Origin: Ignavibacteria bacterium
GTDB lineage: Bacteria > Bacteroidota > Ignavibacteria > Ignavibacteriales > Melioribacteraceae
Length of the DNA: 5,853 nucleotides
NCBI GenBank assembly: GCA_027347805.1
Contig: DAIEQP010000150.1
Span: 1-5,853, forward strand
Direction of reading: 5' to 3'
Positions 5,410 through 5,853 of this stretch are shown one piece after another. The notes beneath the pieces were generated by a model that did not search any database, was not told the origin of the DNA, and saw only the letters and a list, made by a program, of their open reading frames with translations. The translations under genes and the position numbers were made by a program. Positions within the stretch are counted from its first letter, which is position 1, and each line of letters starts with the position of its first letter.

Positions 5410-5853
5410 TTACAAATTAAAGTACATCTTGAATTCAAATGGATGAGGCATTGTATTAATGGAATTGATTTCATCTTCTTTTAGATGAACCCACTGATCA
5501 AGCAATGCATCAGAGAAAATGTTTCCTCTCTTCAGAAAACCATTATCTGCTTTTAACGCATCAAGAGCTTCTTCCAAATTTCTTGGCAGCAATTTAATTT
5601 TATGAATATCATCTTCAAGAAAATTTTTATCATAAGGACCAAATCCTTCTTTCACAGGGTCGATCCTATTAACAACACCATCAATACCGGCAAGCAGCAT
5701 TGCACTCATACACAAATAAGGATTTATTGTTGCATCAGGCGGGCGATATTCAAAACGTGTTTCATCAGGATTATTTACATACTTTGGAATTCTAATAGCA
5801 CTTGCGCGATTTCCCATTCCGTATGTTAAGGCAACCGGGGCTTCAAATCCGGG
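5410..5853 (-). CDS. glnA: Type I glutamine synthetase, C-terminal part (5' end outside window)
   Basis: The frame is open to the right edge, giving 147 C-terminal residues, roughly the last third of a type I enzyme; the ATG at 5817 is internal. Glutamine synthetase makes glutamine from glutamate, ammonia and ATP in a cytoplasmic dodecamer. Recognisable pieces are PGFEAPVALTYGMGNR at the edge, then ASAIRIPKY (the family NRxxxIRIP motif, with a substrate/phosphate-binding Arg), RFEYRPPDATINPYLCMSAM (matching the E. coli stretch with RFPDPAANPYLCFAAL), LLAGIDGVVNRIDP, NLEEALDALKADNGFLKRG and the typical end TMPHPFEFKMYFNL. In E. coli GlnA the adenylylated tyrosine (Tyr397) lies in DKNLY; here the aligned stretch reads DKNFL, so the tyrosine is missing and control by adenylylation is unlikely. 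The N-terminal catalytic half is not visible. The gene ends just before a strong hairpin, so it is probably not co-transcribed with the transporter downstream. Confidence 0.95.
   Translation of the reverse strand, partial: PGFEAPVALTYGMGNRASAIRIPKYVNNPDETRFEYRPPDATINPYLCMSAMLLAGIDGVVNRIDPVKEGFGPYDKNFLEDDIHKIKLLPRNLEEALDALKADNGFLKRGNIFSDALLDQWVHLKEDEINSINTMPHPFEFKMYFNL

Noticed and set aside
1..5853. CRISPR arrays, tRNA or rRNA genes, insertion sequences, attachment sites
   Set aside because: No regularly spaced repeats, no cloverleaf-like stretch and no transposase or integrase coding seen; the only gene-free stretch is 5258-5409, explained by a promoter and a terminator.

Overview
This is an AT-rich window (very roughly one third G+C by eye). 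It holds a five-gene plus-strand cluster, a convergent minus-strand transporter gene and the 3' end of a minus-strand glutamine synthetase gene. An outer-membrane efflux protein, exported binding proteins and almost no visible Shine-Dalgarno sequences point to a Gram-negative bacterium. The protein style suggests the Bacteroidota/Chlorobi/Ignavibacteria group. That placement is inference from general appearance, not from a marker gene.

Layout. Positions 1-637 (+): C-terminal part of a TolC-family outer-membrane efflux protein, cut by the left edge. Positions 676-1569 (+): exported PhnD-like (PF12974-type) solute-binding protein. Positions 1550-2497 (+): a second, diverged copy of the same family, split by one in-frame TGA at 2033-2035 with coding intact on both sides. 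Positions 2516-3997 (+): membrane sensor histidine kinase of the HisKA_2 type, starting at TTG. Positions 4003-4368 (+): single-domain CheY-like response regulator. Positions 4373-5257 (-): DMT/EamA-family transporter, meeting the regulator tail to tail with 4 bp between stop codons. Positions 5258-5409: intergenic, with a tentative promoter for the transporter and a strong hairpin that probably terminates the next gene. Positions 5410-5853 (-): C-terminal part of type I glutamine synthetase (glnA), cut by the right edge.

How the genes may work together. The five plus-strand genes are separated by at most about 40 bp, and two of them overlap, so they look like one operon. No ABC permease or ATPase is visible beside the two binding proteins. 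The gene after them is a two-transmembrane kinase with an extracytoplasmic domain. The most economical reading (inference) is that the binding proteins act in sensing: they bind a ligand in the periplasm and report to the kinase, which phosphorylates the adjacent regulator. The TolC-like protein would be the efflux part of the same locus. The regulator has no output domain, so its downstream target lies outside the window. The EamA transporter and glnA look like unrelated neighbouring genes.

The points most worth a second look are the single in-frame TGA in the second binding protein, the binding-protein/kinase/efflux arrangement, and the missing adenylylation tyrosine in the glutamine synthetase.
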